DNA of 64,000 bases from an uncultured Burkholderiales bacterium (GTDB taxonomy: Bacteria > Pseudomonadota > Gammaproteobacteria > Burkholderiales > Burkholderiaceae_C): assembly GCA_937871935.1 (NCBI GenBank), contig CALMQI010000097.1, forward strand, positions 1-64,000, given 5' to 3'. Every line of letters starts with the position of its first letter. Position 1 is the stretch's first letter. The notes under the pieces were generated by a model, which saw only the letters and a list, made by a program, of their open reading frames with translations, ran no database searches and was not told the DNA's origin. A program made the position numbers and the translations under genes. Shown piece after piece: positions 32,691-41,925 of this stretch.

Positions 32691-35600
32691 TCAGGCCGCG
32701 CTCAGCTGCTTGTGCACCAGCTCGTAGTACATGCCGCGGCGCTGCACCAGCTCGTCGTGCTTGCCCTGCTCCACGACCTTGCCTTCGTACAGCACGAGGA
32801 TCTTGTCGGCCCGCATGATGGTGCTCAGGCGGTGCGCGATGATCACCGCGGTGCGCCCCTGCAGGATGTCGTTCATGCTGGCGATGATGTTGCTCTCCGA
32901 CTGGGTGTCCAGCGCCGAGGTCGCCTCGTCGAACACCAGCAGCCGCGGGTCGTGGTACAGCGCCCGCGCGATGCACAGGCGCTGGATCTGTCCACCGGAC
33001 AGCCCGGTGCCGCGCTCGCCCACCGTCTGCTCGTAGCCACGCGGCATCTTGCTGATGAAGCCGTGCGCGTCGGCGCGGCGGGCCACCTCTTCGATGCGGC
33101 GCCGGTCCGGCGTGTCGTCGCCGCAGGCGATGTTCTCGGCGATCGTGCCCGAGAACAGCAGGTTGGTCTGCATCACGTAGCCCACCTGTGCCCGGTAGTA
33201 CTCCTTGTCGATCACGTTGATGTCGTAGCCGTCGACCATCAGCTTGCCCTCGGTGGGCGTATAGAAGCCCACCAGCAGCTTGGCCAGCGTGGTCTTGCCC
33301 GAGCCGCTGCGCCCGACGATGGCCACCAGCTCGCCGGGCTTGATCTCGAGGTTGATGTTCTCCAGCACGTAGGGCGTGTCGGCACCGCCATATCGGAAGT
33401 ACACGCCGTCGAACTTGACCTCGCCGCGCAGGTCCGGCAGCGCGACGCGGGTGGCCAGGTCCTCGGGCTTCTGCTCGGGCTCGAGGTCGAGCACATCACC
33501 CAGGCGCTCCATCGCGACCGCGGCGTCGTTGAGCCGGCTCCACAAGCCCACCAGGCCCATCAGCGGCGCGAGCACGCTGCCCATCAGGGCATTGAAGGCC
33601 ATCAGCTGGCCGATGGTCAGCTCGCGCGAGAGCACCAGGCTGGCGCCGGCCCACAGAATGGCGATCGTGGTGGCGGCATTGAGCAGTTGCCCGGCCAGGC
33701 CGACCCAGTTGTTGAACGACTGCGCGCGGTACTGCACCTCGAGCGCCTTGGCGTACTTCATCTCCCACTTCAGCCGCACCGGCCGCTCGATGCCCATGCC
33801 CTTGACGGTCTCGGCGCCGCCCAGAGTTTCCATCAAGTACGACTTGGCGTCGGTCGACGCGCTGAACATCTCGCGCGCGTAGGCCTTGATCTTCGGCGTC
33901 ACCAGCACCGTCAGCACCATGATCGGGATCACGAAGGCGATCAGCAGCAACGTGAGCTTGACGTTGTAGAGGAACATCACCGAGAAGTAGATGAACACCA
34001 TCAACAGGTTCAGCACCGTGGTGACCGTCGACTCGGTGAGAAACGCGCGGATCGTCTGGTTCTCCTGGAAGCGCGCGAAGATATCGCCCGTCTGGCGCTT
34101 GGCGAAGAACGAATACGGCAGCGACAACGTGTGCCTGAAGAACTGCGACATCATCGTGAAGTCGAGCTTGCGCACCATGAAGTTCGACAACGCGGCGCGG
34201 ATCGTCGCCATCACCTGCGTGAACACGCTGGAGATCACCAGCCCGGCAATCAGCAGGTGCAGCAGGTTCACGTTCTGATGCACGATCACGCCGTCCAGGA
34301 TGTTCTGGATGATCATCGGCGGCACGATGCCGAGCACCTGGATCACGAAGGTCGCCAGCATCAGGTGCAGCAGGATCTTGCGGTGCGGAATCAGGTAGCG
34401 CGCGAAGCGCACCCAGGGCGAACGTGAGGCGGTTTCCTCGGCCAGGTTGCTGCGCGGCGTGAACGTCAGGCAGGTGCCGCTCCAGCCGCGCTCGAACTCC
34501 TCCAGGCTCAGCTTCTTGAAGCCGGTGGCCGGGTCGGCCAGCCACACGTGCCGCGCCGACACGCCGTACACCACGACGTAGTGGTAACCCTCCCAGTGGA
34601 CGATGAATGGCAGGTCGAAGCCGCGCAGCGCGTCGAAGGTGCACTGCACGCCGCGCGTGGTGAAGCCGAGCGACTCGCCGGTGCGCGCCAGGCTGTCGAG
34701 CGTGGCGCCCGACGTCGTCACGTTGGCCAGCTCGCGCAGCTTGCCCAGCGTCATGTTGATGCCGTAGTGCTTGCAGATCATGGCCAGGCAGGCCGCACCG
34801 CAGTCCATCTGCTCGGCCTGCTGGATCCAGGCAAAACGCTTGAGCACACGCTCGCCGAGCTCGGCCTTGGACTTCAGGTCGAGCAGCGACGCCGGCTTGC
34901 GTCGCTCGGCCAGGCGCTTCTGCCGCTGCAGTTCACGATCGAGCACCCGCACGCGCTCGGCCAGCACCTCGCGCAGCTTCGGGTTGCGCTCCAGGATGAA
35001 CGTCACCGTCTTTTCCGGGATCACCAGCAGCGCGGTCTCGGTGTGGGCGACCACCGCGGCATCGTGCTCCTGGCGCATCAGGCAGGCCCGCTCGCCGAAG
35101 GTGTCGCCATCGCGCAGCGTGGCCAGCGGGTAGTCGTTACCCTCCTCCTGCCGCACGATGCGCACTTCGCCGTGGCGCACCACGTACAGGCGCCGGTCGT
35201 CGCGCGAGCCCTGCTTGACGATCTCCTTGCCGGCGTCGACCTGCTTGACGCCGACGCTGCGGATGATCTCCTCGAGCTCGTCCTTGTCGACCTTGCCGCG
35301 CAGGTCGAACAGCTGGCTGATCAAGCCACCCGCCGAACCGATGGCGACCCGGCTCGCGACGAACGCACGCGCCGCCGGGTTGGCAGCGATGATCGGCGCC
35401 ACCACCGCGCGTGGGATGATCAGCAGCTCGGTCTTCGCCGACGCGCGCGCCGACACCTCGTGGCGGTGCTCGCGCAGCACCACCATCTCGCCGAACACGT
35501 CGCCGGCCTTGCGCACGCCCTGGCTGACCTCCTTGCCGGCCTCCTCGGCAAAGATGCGCACGGTGCCCGACTTGATCACGCAAAGACCGTCGGCCACGTC

Positions 35601-35747
35601 ACCCGCCTTGCAGGCGGTGTCGCCGAACGCCAGCCAGCGCGACTGCGCCGCCTCGGCGAGGCGCTCGATGTCCTTGCGCGTCAGCGCCGACAGCAGGTCG
35701 ACAGTGGCCAGGAAATCGGCGCGTGACTTCAGCTCTTGCGGGTCCAT
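32691..35747 (-). CDS. Peptidase-containing ABC exporter with two cyclic-nucleotide-binding domains
   Basis: The 1018-residue protein has an unusual domain order: cNMP-binding-like domain 1 (about 18-125), cNMP-binding-like domain 2 (about 150-265), C39 peptidase (about 305-430) with Cys316 in QMDCGAAC, His389 in GYHYVVVYG and Asp405 in LADPATG, a six-helix ABC membrane domain (about 455-740), and an ATPase with Walker A GRSGSGKT (about 811-818), LSGGQ, LLVFDEATSALD and HRLSTI. C39 domains cut leaders after Gly-Gly during export, which fits the four leader peptides at 23354-24983. Cyanobacterial HetC-type exporters have a similar cNMP plus C39 plan. It is the last gene of the five-gene minus-strand operon, 22 bp after the PPIase gene. 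The cNMP domains suggest gating by a nucleotide, or are degenerate. Confidence 0.9.
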   Translation of the reverse strand: MDPQELKSRADFLATVDLLSALTRKDIERLAEAAQSRWLAFGDTACKAGDVADGLCVIKSGTVRIFAEEAGKEVSQGVRKAGDVFGEMVVLREHRHEVSARASAKTELLIIPRAVVAPIIAANPAARAFVASRVAIGSAGGLISQLFDLRGKVDKDELEEIIRSVGVKQVDAGKEIVKQGSRDDRRLYVVRHGEVRIVRQEEGNDYPLATLRDGDTFGERACLMRQEHDAAVVAHTETALLVIPEKTVTFILERNPKLREVLAERVRVLDRELQRQKRLAERRKPASLLDLKSKAELGERVLKRFAWIQQAEQMDCGAACLAMICKHYGINMTLGKLRELANVTTSGATLDSLARTGESLGFTTRGVQCTFDALRGFDLPFIVHWEGYHYVVVYGVSARHVWLADPATGFKKLSLEEFERGWSGTCLTFTPRSNLAEETASRSPWVRFARYLIPHRKILLHLMLATFVIQVLGIVPPMIIQNILDGVIVHQNVNLLHLLIAGLVISSVFTQVMATIRAALSNFMVRKLDFTMMSQFFRHTLSLPYSFFAKRQTGDIFARFQENQTIRAFLTESTVTTVLNLLMVFIYFSVMFLYNVKLTLLLIAFVIPIMVLTVLVTPKIKAYAREMFSASTDAKSYLMETLGGAETVKGMGIERPVRLKWEMKYAKALEVQYRAQSFNNWVGLAGQLLNAATTIAILWAGASLVLSRELTIGQLMAFNALMGSVLAPLMGLVGLWSRLNDAAVAMERLGDVLDLEPEQKPEDLATRVALPDLRGEVKFDGVYFRYGGADTPYVLENINLEIKPGELVAIVGRSGSGKTTLAKLLVGFYTPTEGKLMVDGYDINVIDKEYYRAQVGYVMQTNLLFSGTIAENIACGDDTPDRRRIEEVARRADAHGFISKMPRGYEQTVGERGTGLSGGQIQRLCIARALYHDPRLLVFDEATSALDTQSESNIIASMNDILQGRTAVIIAHRLSTIMRADKILVLYEGKVVEQGKHDELVQRRGMYYELVHKQLSAA

Positions 35748-35769
35748 GTCGTTGACGCCGGTGCGCCTT

Positions 35770-36522
35770 TCAGCAGGTCTCGATCAGGTGTTCCTGGGCC
35801 CGGGCGCGCAGCCACCCTTCGCGCAGCACACGCTGGACTTCGGCGCGCGTGGCGTCGTCGAGCTGTGCCGGTTGCCGCGCGTCGACGCGAAAGATCTCGA
35901 ACACCGAGCGATCCGGCGAGACGAACGGCCCGAGCACCTCGCCGACGGCAGCATTGAACACCTTGGCCTCGACATCGCCGCGCAGCGCGCCACGCAGCAC
36001 CTTGCCGATGCGCCCGCCGTTGTCGCGCGTGGCGCCGATCGAATGCTCGCGTGCCATCTCCTCGAAACTGTCGGGGTCGTCGCTCAGCACCGAGATCATC
36101 TCCTTGGCCTTGCCTTCGGAGTCGAGCACCATGTGGCTGACCTCGATGCCGTCGAACTTGGGCGAATTGAGCTTGAAGTACGACTCCACCGCCTGATCGC
36201 TGCACACCTGCTGCAGCATCCTCTCCTGGTACAGGCTGTCGGAGATGAAGGCCTCGAACTCGTCCAGGCTGATGTGCAACGCGTCCAGGTACTTGTTGGT
36301 GTCGGCGGCACGGTGCAGGCCGCGCGCGCGGCGGAACTGGTCGGCTCGTTCCTGGACGTCCTGCTCGGACACGGAAATGCCCACCTTGCGGGCGGCCTGC
36401 ACGGTGAGCCGGTCGCGCACGATCTGCTCGATCAACGCGTCGTACTGGCCACTGAGCCTCAGCGTGCGGATGAAGTCGGTGACGGTGATCGCCTGACCGT
36501 CGATCTTGACGAGAGGGTCCAT
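35770..36522 (-). CDS. Parvulin-type peptidyl-prolyl isomerase
   Basis: The 250-residue protein follows the PpiC/SurA layout: an N-terminal helical domain (about 1-110, DFIRTLRLSGQYDALIEQIV), then a parvulin domain (about 120-215) with EVSHMVLDSEGKAKEMISVL, FEEMAREHSIGATRDNGG and VGEVLGPF, and a helical tail. There is no signal peptide, so it acts in the cytoplasm or is exported by an unknown route. Parvulins encoded beside HlyD and C39-exporter genes recur in bacteriocin-type export loci. It lies 22 bp before the exporter gene and 34 bp after the HlyD gene. It may keep the leader peptides export-competent, although peptides 1-3 contain few prolines. Confidence 0.85.
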   Translation of the reverse strand: MDPLVKIDGQAITVTDFIRTLRLSGQYDALIEQIVRDRLTVQAARKVGISVSEQDVQERADQFRRARGLHRAADTNKYLDALHISLDEFEAFISDSLYQERMLQQVCSDQAVESYFKLNSPKFDGIEVSHMVLDSEGKAKEMISVLSDDPDSFEEMAREHSIGATRDNGGRIGKVLRGALRGDVEAKVFNAAVGEVLGPFVSPDRSVFEIFRVDARQPAQLDDATRAEVQRVLREGWLRARAQEHLIETC

Positions 36523-36556
36523 CTGAAATGCTCCGTGTCGTTGTGGTGTGTGTGTC

Positions 36557-37930
36557 TCAACCGCCGATTTCGCGGAACGGATCGAGCGCCAGGTCGATCA
36601 GGCGCCGCTCGCGCACGACCACCTCGGCGCTGGCCGTCATGCCGTAGCGCAGCGGCACCTTGGTGTCGGCCACCTTGTAGTGGTCGCGCGCCAGCGCCAC
36701 GCGCCCTTCGTACACCGGCAGCTTGGTCTGCGCCGATGGCTTGGTGGCCGGCGAGATGTACTCCAGCGTGCCCTGGATGACGCCGTAGCGCTGATACGGG
36801 AACGCCGCGAACTTCAGCTTGGCCGTCTGGCCCTCGCGCAGGAAGGCGCGGTCGTGTTCGGCGATCTCGATCCTGACCACCGCCTTGGCGCCGGCCGGCG
36901 CGATGCCGCCGAGCGGCATGTTGGCCTGGATCTTGTCGCCGGGCTGGGTCGAGGTGACATCGGTGACGATGCCCGACACCGGCGCCACGATCAGCAGGAA
37001 GTTGTCCTTGTCGATGTTCTCGAAGCGGATGCGCGCCGCCGCCTCGGCGGCCACACGCGCCGCGCTGAGCTGCAGGCGCAGCTTTTCTTCGGCGGTGGTC
37101 AGTTCGTTGGTCGCCGCCTCGTACTCCAGGCGCAGTCGCTTCAGCTCCTCGCCGCTCGATTCGATGCGCGCCTGCGCCTGCGTCAGGTCCTGGCTCTGCA
37201 GCGCGCTCAACTCGCCGACCCGCGACTGGGCCACGCGCAGCGCGTTCTCGGCGGCTTGCAGCGCGCTGCGTTTGCTGTCGACTTGCTGCTGCGACACACC
37301 GCCACCGCCGGTGGCCGAGAACACGCGCTCGAAGCGCTCCAACTCGGCGCGGGCGGCATCCCGCGCGCGGCGTGCGTCCTCGACGTTGGCACGCGCGCCG
37401 GACTCCTGCGCGCGTTGCGCCTCGACCAGCCGGGAGGTGCCGATCGACGTGCGCTTGGCATGCTGCTGTTCCTCGAGCTCCATCGCCTGGCGCAGGGTGG
37501 CCGCCTTGCGTTCGAGCAGCGCCTTCTTCTCGGGGAACTGGCGCCACTCGCGCTCGGCGTTCTCGAGTCGGAGCTGCGCCTGCAGCGAGTTGGCCGCGGC
37601 CTCGACGGCACCGCGCGCATTCAGCCGCGCCAGCACGTCGCCCTTGGACACCGGCTGGCCTTCGGCGATGTACAGGTTGGCCAGCTCGCCGTCGACCGGC
37701 GCGTAGAAGCGCCTGAGTTCGGAGTCCGGCATCAGCGCGCCTTGCGTGGTGACGATCACATCGGCGCGGCCGATGATCGACCAGCCCAGCCCCGCGACCA
37801 CCAGCGCGATCATCGTGTAGACCACGGCGTGCAGCACGCGCCAGGGCTCCGCGGTCAGGATCGCGATGCCTTCGGTGCTGTGGTCGCCGAGCGCCTCGGT
37901 CAGCGGCTTGAGTCGGTAGATGGTCGTCAT
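36557..37930 (-). CDS. HlyD-family periplasmic adaptor of the peptide exporter
   Basis: The 457-residue adaptor has a cytoplasmic N-terminus, one membrane helix (about 33-53, LHAVVYTMIALVVAGLGWSI), a biotinyl-lipoyl-like half-motif (FYAPVDGELANLYIAEGQPV), a long coiled-coil hairpin (about 105-300) and the C-terminal HlyD block LLIVAPVSGIVTDVTSTQPG. This matches type I secretion adaptors that bridge the ABC exporter and an outer-membrane factor. Its ATG overlaps the FHA gene's stop by 4 nt (ATGA). Together with the flanking genes it forms a complete trans-envelope conduit. Confidence 0.9.
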   Translation of the reverse strand: MTTIYRLKPLTEALGDHSTEGIAILTAEPWRVLHAVVYTMIALVVAGLGWSIIGRADVIVTTQGALMPDSELRRFYAPVDGELANLYIAEGQPVSKGDVLARLNARGAVEAAANSLQAQLRLENAEREWRQFPEKKALLERKAATLRQAMELEEQQHAKRTSIGTSRLVEAQRAQESGARANVEDARRARDAARAELERFERVFSATGGGGVSQQQVDSKRSALQAAENALRVAQSRVGELSALQSQDLTQAQARIESSGEELKRLRLEYEAATNELTTAEEKLRLQLSAARVAAEAAARIRFENIDKDNFLLIVAPVSGIVTDVTSTQPGDKIQANMPLGGIAPAGAKAVVRIEIAEHDRAFLREGQTAKLKFAAFPYQRYGVIQGTLEYISPATKPSAQTKLPVYEGRVALARDHYKVADTKVPLRYGMTASAEVVVRERRLIDLALDPFREIGG

Positions 37931-40431
37931 TCGTTGCGCTCTCCCAGCAGCGCCAGCTTGTCCTTCACGAGCTGCGGATCGAGCACGTTGCGCAGGTCCT
38001 GCAGCGCCGTGCGCTGGGCCTGGGCTTCGGCCTGGATCTCGTCGCGGACCACGGCCGACGGGTCGGCCGCCGCCGCACCGAGCAGCGCGTGGATGCGGGC
38101 CGCCCGCTGCGCATTCTGGCGCGCGTCGGACAACAACCGGGCCTGGGCGCGGAAGCCGTTGGAGATCGTGGTCTCGATGCGCTGCCCCGCGGTGATGGCG
38201 CCATTGCCGCGGTAGTCCTGCCACAGCGCGCGTGCACGGCTCATCAGGCCGTCCGCGCGCGCAGCCACCTTGTCCCTGTTCTGCTCGAGCTCGGTCTGGG
38301 TCGCGCGCAGGAAGAAGGCATCCTCGTCGGCGTCGAGCGATTCGCGAAAGGCGATCAGCGTGTCGGCGTAGCCGCTGCCCGTGCGCGCCTGCTGCAGCGA
38401 CGCGTGCTGCGCGAGCACCGCCTGCTTGCGCTGCAGCTCGGTGGCGGCCGCCTCGGCCCACGGTCCGGTCACCAGCGCCTGCAGTCCGCTCAGCGCCTGC
38501 GCGGTGTGGCCGTCCTGCCAGGCCTTGACCGTGGCTTCGTAGGCGCGCATCACGTCGGCCGGCGGCAGCTGCCCGCTGGCCGTCATGGCCTGGATGCTGT
38601 CGCGAAACGGCGGCGTCACGATGTGCGCCTTGCGCAACAGGGCCAGCAGGCGCCCCGGCTTGCGCGCGCCGGCCTCGCGCTTGATCTCGATATAACGGGC
38701 CAGGTCCTGGCGCACACTGTCCAGGCCGCCCAGGCCGGGGTACTTTTCCGCGGTCTCCTTCAGCAGCGGTTGCAGGTCTTCGGCGCGATCGCGCGCCACC
38801 TCGGCCACCAGGCTGGCCTTCAGCCGGTCGATGGCCGCCAGGTACACGGTGGCATCGCTCTGCAGCTTGCGCAGGTGCGTCAGGGCCGCGGCATAGGGCG
38901 CGTTGAACTCGGGCACGAACGACGCGATGCGCCCGAGCGAGCGCTGGTGCTCGCGAGTCTCGCGGTTCCAGCGCTCGATCACCGCGGCGATGCGGTCCTC
39001 GTCGGCGTAGATGCGGATCGGTGCATCCGGCCCGCGGCTGCTCACCAGCTGCTCGAGCTGGCCCAGCCACTCGAGTTCGCTGACCAGCGGGCCCAGCTCG
39101 GGGTTGCGCCCGGCCAGGTCGCCCAGGTCGGCGAGCACGCCACGCACGCCGTCGAAGTCGCGCGCCGCCACCTTGGCCAGCCAGACGGGCACGTGGGCCT
39201 TCAGGGCCGCTTCGGTGGCGAGCGACTTGAGTTCGCTGTCGTCCGGGCTGCGCTGCAGGGCCTGGTCGGCCAAACGCGCGGCCTGCGCGTACTCGCCGCG
39301 TTCGAGCAGGTCCTTCAACTCGCGCTCCGAGCGCACCCACCACGACAGCCCGAGCGCCGCCACGGTCAGCCCGGCGATCAGTGCGGCCACCATCCACATC
39401 GTCCGTCGCACGCGTTCGCGCTGGCCACCGGCGGCCACCGCAGCCAGCTCGGCAACCATCGTCGCAACGCGGCCACGGCTGCGTGCCTTGCGGGCCGGTT
39501 CCGGTGCCGCCGCGGCAGCCGCCGCCGGCGCCGCGGCGTCGGGCAGTGCCTTGTCGGGCGCCTCGGCGTCGGCGCAGAAGATTTCCAGGAACGAGTCGGG
39601 CGCCGCGACGAAGGTGGTCTTGCCCGCGTTCACGCTCGGCGCCGCAGCCGGCGCGGCAGTGCGGGTCCCGCCGGCTTCGAACGAGGCCGCGCCCTTCTGG
39701 ATGCCGACCCGGTAGACGAAGTGATCACCTGCGAACGCCAGCAGCATGCCGTCCTGCAGCGGCACCGCGTGCTCCTGCAGGCGTTCGCCATCGAGGAAGG
39801 TGCCGTTGGCACTGGCCAGGTCTTCGATGTGCGCGTGGCCGCCCTTGAGGAAGATGTGCGCCTGGCGCCGTGACAGGAAGTCGAGCTGCTTGGGATGGAC
39901 GCCGCGATAGCGCGCGAACGCTGCATCGGCCTTGCTGATCAGGAACGGAAATCGTGCGATGACCAGCGGCTCCAGGCCCGAACCCTCGGCCGCGGGCGTC
40001 AAGGTCAGCGTGTAGCCTTGCGGGCGCTCTGCCGCCGCGCGCGAGGTGATCTGCACACGGTACGACAGCACGCCGCCGAAGCAGACCTCGTCGCCGTCGG
40101 CCAGGCGCGCCGGCTTGTGCTGCACGTTGGCGCGATTGACCGTGGTGCCGTTGCGGCTCTCCAGGTCGGCCAGATAGACGGCGCCGCCTTCGATGAAGAT
40201 GCGCGCGTGTCGGCGCGACAGCATCACCTGGATGTCGGGGGCATAGGAGGCGAAAGGCTGTTCGTTGCGGCCGACCGGGAACACGCTGTCGGTGATGCGG
40301 ATCTCGCCCAGCTCGGGCTGCGACAGCGGCTTGAGCACGACCTCGAGGTCGTGGCCCGGCGTCACCGGCACGGCGGCGGCCTTGGTTTCGTCGTGCACCA
40401 GCTGCGCGCGCCGACTGTCAACGGCCTGCAT
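37927..40431 (-). CDS. Double-FHA membrane protein with large periplasmic helical domain
   Basis: The 834-residue protein has two forkhead-associated (FHA) domains, which bind phosphothreonine. The first has VGRNEQ, LSRRHARIF and LESRNGTTVN (about 50-120). The second has LSRRQAHIFLKGGHAHIEDL and SANGTFLDGERL (about 185-235). An Ala-rich linker and one membrane helix (about 345-367, MWMVAALIAGLTVAALGLSW) follow, then roughly 460 periplasmic residues of alpha-helical, partly coiled-coil or TPR-like sequence (about 375-834) with no recognised family. I use the ATG at 40431 (MQAVDS), which overlaps the tolC-like stop by 14 nt; an ATG at 40458 is possible. It is the probable reader of phosphorylation by the kinase at 21350-23236 and could couple that signal to the exporter across the membrane. 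Confidence 0.85.
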   Translation of the reverse strand: MQAVDSRRAQLVHDETKAAAVPVTPGHDLEVVLKPLSQPELGEIRITDSVFPVGRNEQPFASYAPDIQVMLSRRHARIFIEGGAVYLADLESRNGTTVNRANVQHKPARLADGDEVCFGGVLSYRVQITSRAAAERPQGYTLTLTPAAEGSGLEPLVIARFPFLISKADAAFARYRGVHPKQLDFLSRRQAHIFLKGGHAHIEDLASANGTFLDGERLQEHAVPLQDGMLLAFAGDHFVYRVGIQKGAASFEAGGTRTAAPAAAPSVNAGKTTFVAAPDSFLEIFCADAEAPDKALPDAAAPAAAAAAAPEPARKARSRGRVATMVAELAAVAAGGQRERVRRTMWMVAALIAGLTVAALGLSWWVRSERELKDLLERGEYAQAARLADQALQRSPDDSELKSLATEAALKAHVPVWLAKVAARDFDGVRGVLADLGDLAGRNPELGPLVSELEWLGQLEQLVSSRGPDAPIRIYADEDRIAAVIERWNRETREHQRSLGRIASFVPEFNAPYAAALTHLRKLQSDATVYLAAIDRLKASLVAEVARDRAEDLQPLLKETAEKYPGLGGLDSVRQDLARYIEIKREAGARKPGRLLALLRKAHIVTPPFRDSIQAMTASGQLPPADVMRAYEATVKAWQDGHTAQALSGLQALVTGPWAEAAATELQRKQAVLAQHASLQQARTGSGYADTLIAFRESLDADEDAFFLRATQTELEQNRDKVAARADGLMSRARALWQDYRGNGAITAGQRIETTISNGFRAQARLLSDARQNAQRAARIHALLGAAAADPSAVVRDEIQAEAQAQRTALQDLRNVLDPQLVKDKLALLGERNE

Positions 40432-41815
40432 TCGCGACTTCGACGGGCGCCCAGCCACCGCCGAGCGCCTTGTAGAGGGTGACCGTATCGGACAGCACCT
40501 GCTGGTGGCTCGCCAGCAGTTCCAGCTGCGCCGCCAGCAGCGACCGTTCGGTCTCGAACACCTCGAGCTGCGAAATCAGGCCGGCGGCAAGCTGCACCTG
40601 CGTCTGCGCTGCCACCCGTTCGAGCTGTTCGACCTGCTGGCGCAGCTCGACGTTCTGCTGGCGATGGGCATCCAGGTTGACCAGCGCGTTCTCGACTTCC
40701 TCGTACGCGGCGATCACCGTGCGCTTGTAGTCGTTCTCGAACACCTTCACCTGGGCTTCGGTGGTCACGACGCGCGCCTTGATGCCCGGGTTGAAGATCG
40801 GCAGGTTGATGCTCGGCAGCAGCCCGAAGGTGAACGATTTCAGCAGATCCCCCAGCGAGAAGGCCGCGGTGCCGCCACGGCCGGTGAGGCCGATCGACGG
40901 CAGCTGCGCCAGCTTGGCCTGACCGACCAGGTTGTGCGACTCGAGCACCCGGTATTCGGCGGCCACCACGTCGGGCCGCCGCGCCAGCAGATCCAGCGGC
41001 AGGCCGGCCGGCACCACCGGCGCCTGCACGTTGCCCTGCAGGCGGCCGGGCGGGACCTTCAGCTCGCCGGCCGGCACGCCCACCAGCGTGGCGAGCGCGT
41101 GCTCGGACACCAAACGCGCGCGCCGCAGCTCCAGCTCTTCCTTGGTCAGCCGGTTGATCTCGGCCCGCTGGCGCAGCACCTGGGTATCGGGCGCCAGGCC
41201 GTTGCGGTGCATCGTCTCGTAGATGGCAAGGATCTGCCGGTTCTTGACCAGCGCGCGCTGCTGCCGCTCGAGCTGTTCGTCGAGCTGCAGGATCTGGAAG
41301 TAGGTGGTCGACACGCCGGCCACGAGAGTCAGGTAGCCGGCGCGCCAGTCGGCCTCGCTGGCCCGGAACTCGGCCGTCTGCGCCTGCACACCCTTGGCCG
41401 TCTGGCCCCAGACGTCCAGATCCCAGCTCACCTGGGTGCCCAGACTGAACTGCTTGGAGAACCGCTGCCGGGTGGTCTTGTCGAAGTTGCCGCCGGCGCC
41501 GATGTCCACCGATGGCAGCGCCCCGGCACGTACCTCGGCGATCTGGGCGCCGGCCACGTCGATGCGCGAGGCCAGCACCTTGAGGTCGAAGTTACCGGCG
41601 ACGGCGCGCGTCACCAGCGCATCGAGCTGGGGATCGCGGAACTCCTGCCACCAGCTCGGCGAGATCGTGCCGACGGCCGACACCGCGGGATCCGCGGGCC
41701 GCGACCAGGCTGTCTTGGCCGGCGAGTCGGGCCGCTTGTAGTCGGTGGTCTGCACGTTGGCACAGCCGCCCAGCAGGGCGGCAAGCAGACCGGTCAGGAC
41801 AATCGGGTTCTTCAT
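40418..41815 (-). CDS. NodT/CusC-type outer-membrane factor lipoprotein (TolC superfamily)
   Basis: The 465-residue protein has a lipoprotein signal with lipobox LLGGC (Cys18) and two OEP repeats: PSWWQEFRDPQLDALVTRAV and NFDLKVLASRIDVAGAQIAE in the first, VGQAKLAQLPSIGLTGRGG and TVIAAYEEVENALVNLDAHR in the second. This is the NodT/CusC lipoprotein branch more often paired with RND pumps. Here it heads an operon with FHA, HlyD, PPIase and ABC exporter genes, so it likely serves as their outer-membrane channel. The ATG at 41815 follows GGGGG by about 6 nt. A copy of the shared TTGAAC-N16-GCAACC motif lies 111 nt upstream. Confidence 0.9.
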   Translation of the reverse strand: MKNPIVLTGLLAALLGGCANVQTTDYKRPDSPAKTAWSRPADPAVSAVGTISPSWWQEFRDPQLDALVTRAVAGNFDLKVLASRIDVAGAQIAEVRAGALPSVDIGAGGNFDKTTRQRFSKQFSLGTQVSWDLDVWGQTAKGVQAQTAEFRASEADWRAGYLTLVAGVSTTYFQILQLDEQLERQQRALVKNRQILAIYETMHRNGLAPDTQVLRQRAEINRLTKEELELRRARLVSEHALATLVGVPAGELKVPPGRLQGNVQAPVVPAGLPLDLLARRPDVVAAEYRVLESHNLVGQAKLAQLPSIGLTGRGGTAAFSLGDLLKSFTFGLLPSINLPIFNPGIKARVVTTEAQVKVFENDYKRTVIAAYEEVENALVNLDAHRQQNVELRQQVEQLERVAAQTQVQLAAGLISQLEVFETERSLLAAQLELLASHQQVLSDTVTLYKALGGGWAPVEVANAGR

Positions 41816-41925
41816 GTCGCCCCCAGCTGAAGGAACGGATCCGCCGACGGCCGATTCTTGCGCGGGAACCGCGGGCTGTCCGCCCCTAGTTACGCCAACC
41901 CGCCGCCGGGCATTTCCAGGGCTTG

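Noticed and set aside
40418-41815. Assigning the NodT-type outer-membrane factor to the RND pump at 55445-59815
   Set aside because: It is 14 kb away and translationally coupled to the FHA and HlyD genes of the exporter operon, which is the simpler pairing.
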